This document shows positions 38,931 through 50,900 of a stretch of 64,000 nt of DNA, piece by piece. The stretch is from NCBI GenBank assembly GCA_004352715.1, contig SCFE01000114.1:1445233-1509232 (forward strand), read 5' to 3'. The notes beneath the pieces were generated by a model that had not been told where the DNA came from, ran no database searches, and worked only from the letters and a program-made list of their open reading frames with translations. This DNA comes from Hofstenia miamia. Taxonomy: Eukaryota; Xenacoelomorpha; Acoela. A program made the position numbers and the translations under genes. The first letter of the stretch is position 1. Every line of letters starts with the position of its first letter.

Positions 38931-39278
38931 CCTAAACTCATTCTGTGCCAACTTCACACATCCTGCTATCAGATTATCTACTGTCTCACACTCTTTCTTA
39001 CATAGCCTACACTTATCACTTACTTTCACTCTTCTGTCTATATGCTTCTTCACCCAGTTTGTTCTTATTGCTTGCTCCTGTGCTGTGATTATCAATGCTG
39101 CTGTTTCTCTTTTAAGTCCTGCTTTCCTTAACCACTTGTTTCTCTCTTCTCTGTCACACCTTTCTGTGTTCCCCCAGTATTCTCCATGCATTGCCTTCAG
39201 CCTATACCTTGTTTGTCTCTCTGATCCCATCCTACTCAGGTATGCTGTCTTTTTTTCACTTTCAGTTCTTATCTTCCT
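38931..39278 (-). pseudogene. Retrotransposon ORF C-terminal fragment with Cys-rich knuckle
   Basis: Minus strand, open throughout. W-L-RKAGLKRETAALIITAQEQ then AIRTNWVKKHID and CRLCKKECETVDNLIAGC then KLAQNEF match the widespread 'G.LK.ETE..i.AAQdqal.Tn..k..I......CR.C....Et..Hl...C..LAq.ey' tail of metazoan non-LTR retrotransposons. The fragment lies between two single-N joins, so its true position is uncertain. Confidence 0.75.
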
Positions 39279-39279
39279 N

Positions 39280-39864
39280 GTTGTGCACACACTCTTAATG
39301 TCTTTCAATACTCTCAGTAGCCCATCAAGACGCAAAAGAATTCAGACCAGTGTAATCATTGGTAAAAAATTATTGCTCCAAGTGTTCAACAAATCCCATT
39401 GATGCGACATATCAATTGTATTGTGTTCTGTCCGCATTTATAACTTGTCATTTCTCGCTATTTATCAACTTTAGAATGGATGATCAACTTTTCATTTAGT
39501 ACACTTTTCAAAGCATCAGATATTATAAAATTGGATGATTTGTCCAGTAATACAAGCAAAAAAATTATTGCCATTTTTACTACTGCTTTTATTCACGTTT
39601 ATATTTGTTGTTTGTGTTATATATTTTGTTGATATCTTACTCATTTTGAAAATCCCCTTGAAATTCCAGCTTAGTTTTAAATAGTTTCCTTCAAAGTACA
39701 TTGCTTTTTTTAATTCTGCTAAAAAAATTTATTGTCTCTTTCAAAACCGTTAAATCAAAAAATATACAGTAAAAACATTTCATAAAAACAAAAAACTAAG
39801 CCGGGAAAGGCATTTTTAGATGATATATTTTCAATATTTTAACATGATCAAGACCGCCAAAAAC
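39280..39864. repeat. 585-bp direct duplication, copy 2
   Basis: Second copy of 38345-38929, offset 935 bases. Confidence 0.85.
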
Positions 39865-40613
39865 CCAGCGTATAACCTTGCTCCTATGTCAGAGCCTATC
39901 TACAAATTTTTTATCTATCCTATCTTTATCTAAGGACTAAGTAAAAGACCCTATCGAAGTCGTTAACAGCAAAAGCGTTGCAAGAACTACTTCATCATCA
40001 GAGATTATTTTGCTACAGAGATATATGACTGCTTGTAATACATATGGTTATTGATCATCCTTAGAAGAATATCTTTAAATATTTGAGATATTCCTTTATC
40101 TCACAGTTAAAAAAATAACACGTTGTTTCTGCTGATACAATTCTATGATCTGTATTTTAAGTGCACTTCACATCAAACATATTAAAAGAAGGAACAGCTA
40201 ATAAAAAATTTATATTAGGCATGTCAAAAATGGGATCCCACATTCTCGACATACCAAAGATTAGGCTAGCATAGCCCCTTCATTGAAACTGGTTCTCTTA
40301 AGGCCCAAATTTGCATAGCGATCAGTACAATGATTAATTTTGCATTCATTGCTGAAGAAAATGTTTGCATATTATCGATCAAAAAACAGCATGCATTAAA
40401 TGTCGTCTTGGGGAGATTAGAATAAGCATGTTAAGATTTATGTTGATTAAACAAATAATCAAAATAGAATAATACCAACTTTTATTAACAAAAACTGGAA
40501 TCATTGCCAGAAATGAGTTGCCATTGAAATATGGAATAGTCCCAAATCAATGCTTCCTTCAACTGCAATTGCGCTTTTCTTCGTGCAAATATACCATACA
40601 TTTATTTCTCAAT
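39865..40613. other. Intergenic 3' of gene B
   Basis: Contains the candidate polyadenylation signal of gene B: AATAAA on the minus strand at 40606-40601, 7 bases past the stop codon. Nothing else recognised. Confidence 0.4.
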
Positions 40614-41026
40614 TTATTTAGTAGTGTAGTCCCAGCAATAGGATTTAGTATTCTTAATTTCCTCAACTTTTAATTCATCCAAATTACTACGTTCATATTT
40701 AATTGCCATTTCAGGAAATCTTAATGATTGGATCACGAATCCAGACCTGCAGTGCTTCCGAACTACTTTAAAGGTAGAATGATTCCTTTGCACTGTGTCA
40801 CTAGACTCGATTTCACTCAAAACTAATTTATAATCTTTCAGACGAATATAAAAATTAGTTAGATCTTTCACTTGGAAAGACGTCGTTCCATTACCAATGA
40901 GACCTGGAGATACAATTTCGAATTTCATAGGGTTCTCAGAATTTAAAGAAAATCGAGTGGAAGTTCGAATTGTAAGGGCCAAGTCACAGGAAGCAAGAGG
41001 TCGTAGTTCTCCTATTCCTTTCCAAC
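40614..41026 (-). CDS. Gene B exon 9: C-terminal AbfB/beta-trefoil-like domain
   Basis: The acceptor is AAATATTTAG at 41027; the exon opens GT TGG and reads GWKGIGELRPLASCDLA. SFQVKDLTNFYIRLKDYKLV and later GFVIQSLRFPEMAIKYE are the two trefoil-like repeats. The cysteines LASC, KHC and SYC align with gene A, and the NGT glycosylation site (IGNGTTS) is shared. The stop TAA is at 40614-40616. Confidence 0.8.
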
Positions 41027-41910
41027 CTAAATATTTAAACTAATATTTATAGCTTTTTCAAAACATTTAACATAAATAAAATTAGCTATCATTATATATA
41101 TATATATATATATATATATNNNNNNNNNNNNNNNNNNNNNNNNNNNNNNNNNNNNNNNNNNNNNNNNNNNNNNNNNNNNNNNNNNNNNNNNNNNNNNNNN
41201 NNNNNNNNNNNNNNNNNNNNNNNNNNNNNNNNNNNNNNNNNNNNNNNNNNNNNNNNNNNNNNNNNNNNNNNNNNNNNNNNNNNNNNNNNNNNNNNNNNNN
41301 NNNNNNNNNNNNNNNNNNNNNNNNNNNNNNNNNNNNNNNNNNNNNNNNNNNNNNNNNNNNNNNNNNNNNNNNNNNNNNNNNNNNNNNNNNNTATATATAT
41401 ATATATAGTTAATGGCAATTGATAAATGCATTCCCGTTCAAAATTTTGCTGAATATTGTATTGAAATCAAATTACTCCAAAATGTTACTAGAAACACATT
41501 TTCATTAGCGTTTTATCTACCACAGTATTGATCGAAGTATACATATGGCCGTGATTTTATCTGCCACTAACTTTTTACTAAAAGTTGTCTTTGATGAATA
41601 ATTGTTGATACGTATGAGAAATTTCGTAAAGCCAACGCCAACCAACAAGTCTAAGTCCAAGAACTTAGACTTATTAACAACTAACATGCAATAATAGAAT
41701 GAAAAATACTATAAAAATTAAGGAAGAAGTATGATGGTATGCTCCAGAATGTAAACTGTTTTGCAGCAGTTCCAAAATATAAAGTATTAGTCCGGATAAT
41801 TCACAATTCAAGCAATCTTTTAGAAAAAGTGCTCCACAATTATCTTGTGCATACATGCTAAACAAAGCTTGACATTTACAAGCTGTACACTCTGACTAAA
41901 ATGATTGAGT

Positions 41911-41950
<40 letters not shown>

Positions 41951-44900
41951 GTATATATTCACCACCAAATAATAATTAATCAAATTACCTTGAAAAGTTT
42001 CATTTAGTTCAATACTGTGATTACAGTGACATGCGAAAGATCCTGGATTGTTAGCGCAAACTGTATTATTTGTGCAAGGGTATTCCGAAAGAATGCATTC
42101 ATCTATGTCTAAATAGAGTAGCATTTATTAAATGCATAGTTATTCTACTTGGATAGAGTAGTCGCTACAAAAACAATCAAAGATAACTATTTAGTTACCT
42201 CTGAATCAATGCACAGCAATCCAGTTCTAAAGTGTAATGGATTACATTTTTAATCACAAATTGTTATTAACTAATAAATATTTTTATAATGACGCTTTTT
42301 CTAGTTTTAACAGCAATTGAAATGCATGCTCAGAAAATGATACATAGATTTTTACCGGATTCAATTAATTTAAGCAAAAACATCAATCAAGATATATTTA
42401 TATATATATCTCAATATTGTGAATTCTTTGACAAAATTTGGGTTTATTTTATGAATTCGATTTTGAAACCCCAAAATTTGTTGAATGCGTTTGAGAGCAG
42501 TCAAAGGTATGATCCCAATATCGATTTTTATCATCTGTCAAGAAATCGTCTGCTTCTTTGCCACTGATAAAATTTCAATCCTTTTTTTACAAAACAAATA
42601 ACTGTTATATGATAATATATCATTTGAAAAAAAGTCAATATTGGTAGCAATGCTAAAACTTGAGCTATTTGAAATTAAATATTTCAAATTAAAATTGTGC
42701 AAGGTGTGTACTGGGATTACATGCCGCACTCCCACGAGACTGTCAAACTTGAAAACCTTCCTGTGTTTCCTAATATTCTTGAATAATTTTCTCAATAATA
42801 TAGCTATATTTACTGAGGGAATTAAGATAAAAATTATTATTTCTTCCTGTAGTTTAAAAATATATTTGTCTTTTATTTAATAGAATATCACACTAGATTG
42901 TACTGTACACTAACATTCAAAATCGCTTATGACGAAATTTTAAGAAAAGCTAACAAATTAGAAAGATTTCAAAAGAAATTCCTTGCTAAAAATTTTTATC
43001 AGGTCTCAGAATCTGCATCTAGGAATGATTGCGGAATACAAAGGAAGTTCATTTCTTTGAGAATTCAATAGCAATCAACAACTCCTGCCTTAACATAATC
43101 ACAAGACTATCCTATTTTATGTAATTCTATTATTAGTTCAGGATTTGTTCAAACAGCTAAAGCAGACTTCGTCATATGGAAATTCTTTGTGCAGCATTAA
43201 CAACCCACCGATCTATTTTATAAGCAATCACTTCAATGTTTTAGTAACCTTTAATATTGCTAAGGTCGTACTCGGGTCGAAATTAAAAATTTATTTTTAC
43301 AAACTTTGTGACCCTGGTATTTTTCGATAGCTAACAATGTTTACTAACGATTATCAGGTGAATTTTGCTTACAAAAACACTTTTTTTAACTAAAATAATC
43401 AATACTTCAGTGAAGATTATATATTAAATTTCTTTGTTTTTGCTAAATGAGTATCTAATTGTCACGTCTTTTCTCGTTACAATCAAACTGTGTGAAAATA
43501 TAAACCATTCAAATTGAGTATCAAAAATTTCCTTGAACAAGGTCATCATTATGAGTAGGTGTCTTTATATTGTATTATTTCCAAGTACTCCCAAAAATAA
43601 CTGTGTCAAGAACTGAAACTGTATGTAAAAATTGTTCTAAACTTAAAACAGGATTTTCTCATTTCAGCTTTTTCCAAATGTGGAACTCTGCATCTCTGTA
43701 ACCCTTTAAGACATCTCTGAAACTCTTCAGGTAGCTAGATATGTAATTGTCAATCGAAATATCAAGTTTATGCCACTCCGTTGAACACCTTTTATGGGAT
43801 TTTGTAGTTCAGTCACCCAATTTTTGAGTCGGTGCACGTATATTTCACTTTTGACACTTTTATTTTGGGAGCATGACAATGTAATTACTTATTGCTATAA
43901 ATCAATGCTTTAAAAAGGTAAAGCAGTTATTTTTATGCTGATTGCTATCATGCTTTTCTTGATATTTTGTTTCTTAGTCAGCCTACCAAAATGTACCCAC
44001 TAACATTTTGGGAATTCAAAATTTGGGGCCAAGAAATTATATTTTTCATTCTAAGTTCTCATCAGAATGTTATGTTTATGTTTAAAATAGGTGATTAACA
44101 TGTTTTTTAATCCATGGTCTCAATTCATGGCCGCCTGACTAGGCGGAGCACCGGGAAAGTTCCTCGTGGATTTGAACCAGGAGTGTTCATTGTTATTATA
44201 TATAATAAAAGACACGGATCTCGACCTGGATAATTTTGAAATATATTGTAGGCTTAATACTAATCAAGGGTGATTCATTATAGAAGTCTGCATGCTCCTC
44301 ATTCCACAAAATATAATGCTAAAATATTATATTCAATAAAATTCATTTAATTGCTTTTGTATTTTTAGCCTTCTTACAATAAAACACTTTGCATAAATTG
44401 CTAATATGAACTTAACTAAGAATGAATATAAAATGATAATTATTGTATACAAATATTTTTAATTGCATTTTCAAAAGTTTGTTTTTATTTTTACTATCTG
44501 ATAAAATGAAACTAATAAATTATCATTAAATTTTTTCTGCTATAGAATCTAAAATATAAGATATGACTTTGTTCCAAGCCTTTTAATTCTGTTCGAATAA
44601 ATATATGGTGAATATTTGTAATTATATAATCAACTGTAAAAATGTGGATAAAAGTCGATATTGGAAACAAATTTTAACTGTCTGGTTGTTGCGAAATAAT
44701 AACTAAACAGGCATATGTTTTTAGTTTGACCGTCATCCAATTACGAACTATTTTTAGAAGACTATTTAAATGGACATAATAACAATTATCAAAAAATCTT
44801 TATGCAATATCATTGCTTTGCAGATATTCAATGTACATAAGTGAACAAACCTAATCCACACAAAATCAGTTTTTACCATTTTTGAACCGGGGGGAATCCG

Positions 44901-47900
44901 AAAATAACTTCTGGGTAAAAAATTTGCATTTCAAAGATTGAAATACAAGTGCTTTATTAATGGATTGTAGGAATAGTTAAATGATTAGATCTCAATAACT
45001 TAAGAAGTCTAAGCTTGTTGGATATATTTGAGTGGCATTTTCATTAAATTTGGTGTTTCTTAATAGTAAAATGAATTACTTGTTTGGTATTCATAAATAA
45101 TTTGAAATATCGACAGATGGCACTGTAGAGTTTAAAAATTTTTTCAGAGTGCAAGGAATTACCTTGACAATTATCATCGATTAATTCGAAGCCCTCATCA
45201 CATTCACAATGAAATGACCCAATATCATTCAAACAGTGACCATTTTCTCCACACACAGAGCCATCAAGGCATTCATCGATGTCTAAAATGAGTAAATTCA
45301 GTTTTTACAAATCTTAGAAGTTAGAAATGCACATTATTGTTTTACAAATATATTATCAAATATTATTTGAAAAAATGACCCTATCTGGTCTGATAAATAT
45401 CATGTTTTGCCAAAATATAGGTCAATGCCAAAATAATTTCTGGAGTGATTTCGTAGGTTCATATGAATATCAATTGTGAAAAAATTACCCTGACAGTAAT
45501 CACCAATGTCTTCATACCCTTCATTACACACACAATAGAATGATCCCATTTCGTTGTAGCACTCACCATCTACTCCGCAACTGCTTAAATCTTCACATTC
45601 ATCTATGTCTAAAAGATACTAATATTACATCATTACCAACGAACTCGTAAACACTAATTTTTATAAATAAAAATATATTTGCTTACAAGCCAACCAAGCA
45701 TTGGTTCTTCACTCATTTGCAAAATTAGGGCGAGTTTGTGACATCTGAACTTCAAAAGAGTTTGTAAATACGTTTCAGTCTTCAACTCCCAACATTATAA
45801 TTTAAAATAGCAATTGATGTCAATCAAACGAAAATCTCAATTTTTGCATTTTCAGTTTTCTTTTGAAATAGTCTTTCAATTTTTGACAATTTTTTATGGA
45901 CAATGTTTTCAGATTTCAGGAGCTTTGTTAACAAATATTTACTAAGAATAGCATGTCTTACTGCCATCGATCTCAAATCCAAATAAACCTTGTACTTTTA
46001 ATCAAATTCTTTGGAATATTTTTTGAAGAGACAAGTATATTATTTTTAAATTTACCTTCACAAATATCATCAATGAGTTCATAGCCAGTAAAACAGTCAC
46101 AATCAAATGATCCTGCATTATTCAAGCAGTGTCCATTAAATCCACAGGCATCATTTTCAATGCATTCATCTATATCTAAATATGTTTTATGTAAGATAAA
46201 TTTCGTAGACATATATTGATTTTAAATGTGATAAATGTTTAAAAAACCCGAATTTTTCTTCATCAATTGCGTCAATAGTAAGCGAAAATTGGGTAAGCCT
46301 TCTTTTTCTAGACTAAGTAGTTCAAGCATGCTTCCAACATTTAGCCAATGACAAAGAATATATGCACACAAGGGCAGATTTTAATTCGGAAATATTTCTA
46401 TATTACCAAAAAATTTAAATTCAAATTTAAATATCATTACGGCAACTTACATTTGACCTAAAAATGTTGCAAAATACAAATTTTTGTTGGGGAAATATGC
46501 GTTTTTATTACTTTAGCTACGAAAAAATTAAAATTATTTAAGAAAAATTACTACAAAATAATAGTAAAAATGATATATAGCGCCAATTTCTCTGAAAAAC
46601 TCATAGATATGTTAATTGATTGAGACAGTAATAATATTCTGTGGAGAAAATAGTCCTGAGGATTCGCTAAAATTTTTCAAAAATTTCTTTTAAAATTTGG
46701 TGATAAGGGCTTCAAAGCACTCGATGAAAATTGTCAAAGTAACTCTAAATTTCCTTAACTCTAGAGCGCCATCTGTCGAAATGTCTAATTATTGATGAAT
46801 GCCAAACAAGAAATATTCTGCACTTTTACTACTATCAATAAACATCAAATTCTATGAAAGATTGTCACTTAAATATATACGGCTAGCTTCGACTTCTTAA
46901 GTTAACGAAACTAATCATTTAGATTTCTATACATTACTGATGCACATGTATTTCAATCGTTGACATTCTAAGAACACTGTTCTGAAATGCATGTACAGAT
47001 TTAGTGTCGTATGATTTTCTGTCGTGGGCGAACCTGCTTCTACAGAGATAAATAAAGAAAACATTTTTATGAAGCTGACATTGCGAAATTCCCTCTGATA
47101 TTAAAAGTTATTGCGACTTCAATCTTTTCTGCTAAAGCATCAACGGTACAATCAGAACGTGATATCCTTGGACTAAAGATCAACAACATGGATCACATCA
47201 AGAGAGAATGATGGTTGGTTACCCGATTAAAAAGGCCCTCTTTCGGTCTTGGTTCGGGTAGTAAGGTTTGGTTCTGGCAGTGAATATTCTAATCGGGTCG
47301 GGTTCGGATCTATGCTAAGCTACTATTGTTACTCTATCTAATCACGTCCTTCAAAAAAACACTTGAACTGTTGTAGTACTCTATTTTGCTAATAGCAATA
47401 CAAATTCCAATCTAATTTGTTACATCTATCACAAAACTTTCTAATTGTTTTTAAAGCACCTGACTTACTTGCATTCTAAATTCGTTCATATAATTTTGAC
47501 CAAATTCTAAAAATACCGTTCGGGTAGGGTTAAATTTTTTCAGGTTTGGGTTGGGTTTGAAGCTGTCAACCCCGTTACAGCTATGCTAAACATATCCCTG
47601 ATACATCTTGTGACAAAGTGAATGTTGCCTGCTGTAAGTGAAACTGTTGTAGAAATTTCAAAAGCCAGCTGAAGTACGTTCGAATGTAACAATTAACACC
47701 TAATTTATTCAGAAGTCTACTTAGCGCTATTATGTGCATTTCGAAAACGTTAGGAAGTATCTTGGAATTGGGTTGAGATTTTGTAACACGACCCAACAAG
47801 ACCCGATTTACTCAACCCGAAACCGAAATGAAGATTTCAACCCGAAATCCTCAAGTATTAAATTGATAAAAATTAGAGTTCATTAACTGTGTATTTAAAA

Positions 47901-50900
47901 TTAAATTTTTTTGATGTTTTGAAAAATAATTTAGTATTTTTAAGGCTTCTATGGTGTCAGCTACCAGTAAGGAGCGTCTTTCAGTCACAGTAAGTCCACA
48001 AGAAGAAAATTCACGCTCCGGTCGACAAGGTGCCAATTTTAAAAACAGATCGACATGGAAATCGTTTTATTTCAGAAGATAATTCATTCATGACAAACTG
48101 AAATATTAGCAAATGCACGAAAAAAAATTTATGAATCCTAAACCTTAAATTTTATTTTTCGTTCAAGTCATTCATGCTAGTGATTAATTTACTTTTGGAT
48201 TTAGCAAATATCTTATTACCATTATAAACTCACTGGATGTGAATTAGTTCTTTTTAATCCAACGTAATTGTTCTGTAAACAATCTAACACCAAATTAAAA
48301 TGTCCACGAAAAAATGCACATTACAATGATCACAACAAATTACAATAATTATAATGATATTAAACCAAAAAAAAGTTTTTCCACATCGGTGCTAGTTATT
48401 AGTATTGGCCAGTATCAGTGTTTTCAGGTTGTAAATATGTTGATAAGTAAATTGTATATAAGATGTAACATTTATTGTGAATAGAGCCAAGTTAGACCTC
48501 GCGCTACTCTTAGTGTTGCATGAAGAGCTGTCGAGTTGGTACGTTGATATTGTGGAATCTTGAATAACGCAAGTTCTTGATGATATGTTCTCCCAAAGCA
48601 CTCTAAAAAGACTATACTCTGGAAAATATTATGAAAACAGCTAGCCTGACCTGGGGCAGCATGAAACATCGGTGCTAGTTGTTAGTATCGGGCAGTCTAG
48701 TGTTTTCAGGTTTTTGTAAATATGTTGATAAGTAAATTGTATATAATGTGTAACATTTATTGCAACAGAGTACAGCTTTAGTTATGTTCAACTGTCAAGG
48801 AGGACTTGCGTGAGTCCCACTAATATTACACAAACTCGACCTGTTTTGGTAACAAAAACTAAACCCCAACCCGACCCGAACCCGATTCCACCTTTGCACG
48901 GATCACATTGCTGAAGCTCAACCGTTGGTAATGCAATGCAATATTGATCACTACTCTTTGCATACACTTATCTAGATAGTCAAGGAAATAATTCTGCTGC
49001 TTTATCATGGGAGAACAGAAATGCTTTAACCATTTGGGCAAAAATGTGACTGTCTATTGTATCGAAAGCCGTTGACATATCTAACCATATTGTGATGATC
49101 AATCTTAACCACGAAGTATTGTCAGATTGGGAAATTACTTCAAAATCGTCAAGTGAATAAAAATAACTTAGTCTCAGCAGATGCAAAGTAATTATTAAAC
49201 ATCAAACGGAGAGAATCCTTGTTTCCAAGAAACCGCAGAACCCATCAAATGCAAATATATGCTACAATAATTAAAATATGAAATTAGGGAAATTACCAAT
49301 AAAATTATTAAATAGAAATTTAATGAGTAGCTTAAATATATTTTGAACTTAAAGAAAGTCCGCATATGTTCAATACAATTTGATAATACAACTAATTATT
49401 TTAATTTTTCATATATATATATATATATGTGCATATGAATAGTCCAGAGAATCAATTAACAAGTAAATTTATTGAGTGTCTAGACAATCATTTATTGACA
49501 ACATGTAAGGTCTGCTACGCATATTGGAGGAAATATTATAGACCTTCTCATCACCAAAGATGAAGACAACATTATTAAGAACATTTTTGTAGATAATTCG
49601 TCCGACTTTCCTGATCATATCCCAGTCTTTTTTGGCCTTTCTCAAATTAAACAAAGTGGAATCAAGGCCATCATTCGTAGAAGAAAATGGTCTCAATTAA
49701 ATTTATCCGATTTCTCTAATGATATAAGTACACGGCTAGATAACTTACTTAACCACAATTTTTCGTCAAATAATATGGCAATGAATTATAATTCTGCTCT
49801 AAGTGATATTTTGCAAAGACATATTCCAATGAAAACTCTTAATATAAAGGTAGGGAAACCTAAATGGTTTGATGGAGAAGTAAAACAACTACGTGCACAA
49901 CGGCGAAGGGCGGAACGTTTTCATATGCGCAGCCAAACTCCGGGTTCTCTAGCATCTTTCAAAGAGCTTCGAAATAAAGTAGTGCAATTATGTAAAAGGA
50001 AACAATTAAATTACTACTCAAGGAGATTTTTAGAGACATCAAATGATCCAAAGAAATTGTTTAAGTTGGTATCTGAGCTTAATACCAAGAAGACTGAGAC
50101 AATCAACCAAATGCCCAATGCACATTCCTTCCAGGCTTATTTCCTAGAAAAAATAACAAATATATATCGCAGCTTTCAATTGAGCTCTTCTGGGATAGTG
50201 GAGGATGTTATAAGATCATATCCCGCGTCAACTGAAACCATGTCCCACTATATAACGTTATCAACACTAGAGGTACGTGAAACTATTATGTCTATGCGTA
50301 ATACGACATGTGAACTTGACCCTATTTTGACAAATATATTGAAGCATGGAGAAGTTCTTAATGGAATACTCCCATATTTAACTCATTTGGTTAATCTATC
50401 GCTAATTACTTTCCCTGACTGCTTGAAGACATCCCTAATTCGACCTATATTGAAGAAAAAGACCTTGGACGTCAGTCAGCACTCTAGCTATCGACCAGTA
50501 GCAAACCTATCATTTCTTTCTAAATTAATTGAAAAATCTGCAGCGAAACAATTCATTCCATTTTTAGAATCAAATAGATTGCTTCCAAAATACCAATCTG
50601 GCTACAGGGCTAATCGATCTGTGGAATCTGCTCTTCTTCGGGTCAAAAATGATATTCTTCTCACACTTGACCAAGGTGACTGTATTGTTCTGTCTTTATT
50701 AGACCAGACAGCTGCTTTTGACACTATTAGTCATGTACTATTATTAAGGATACTCCAAAAAATTGGAATAAATGGTTCAGTACTTAACTGGTTTAAAACA
50801 TACTTATTCAATCGGAGACAATATGTTCAAGTTGGAAATGAATGCTCTAGTACAGAACTTATCTCATACGGGGTACCTCAGGGCTCAGTACTTGGCCCTA

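Larger units (their letters stand above)
47285..48895. repeat. GGGTTCGGGT-type repeats, likely hAT debris
   Basis: Words of the CGGGTCGGGTTCGG type occur in plus orientation at about 47297-47312 and 47519-47565. They occur inverted (ACCCGACCCGAACCCG) at about 47790-47850 and 48864-48885. Opposed GC-rich arms in AT-rich DNA suggest ends of one or two decayed elements associated with the hAT remnant just upstream. Boundaries are uncertain. Confidence 0.4.

Noticed and set aside
41674-41865. Cysteine-containing minus-strand open frame in the last intron of gene B
   Set aside because: No counterpart in gene A, no clean splice sites, and the EGF7 and last exons join in frame without it.
44110-44190. 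tRNA-derived SINE or tRNA on the minus strand
   Set aside because: A GGTTCAAATCC B-box-like word is present, but no A box or acceptor partner. A CCGCCT..AGGCGG hairpin nearby does not make it a tRNA.
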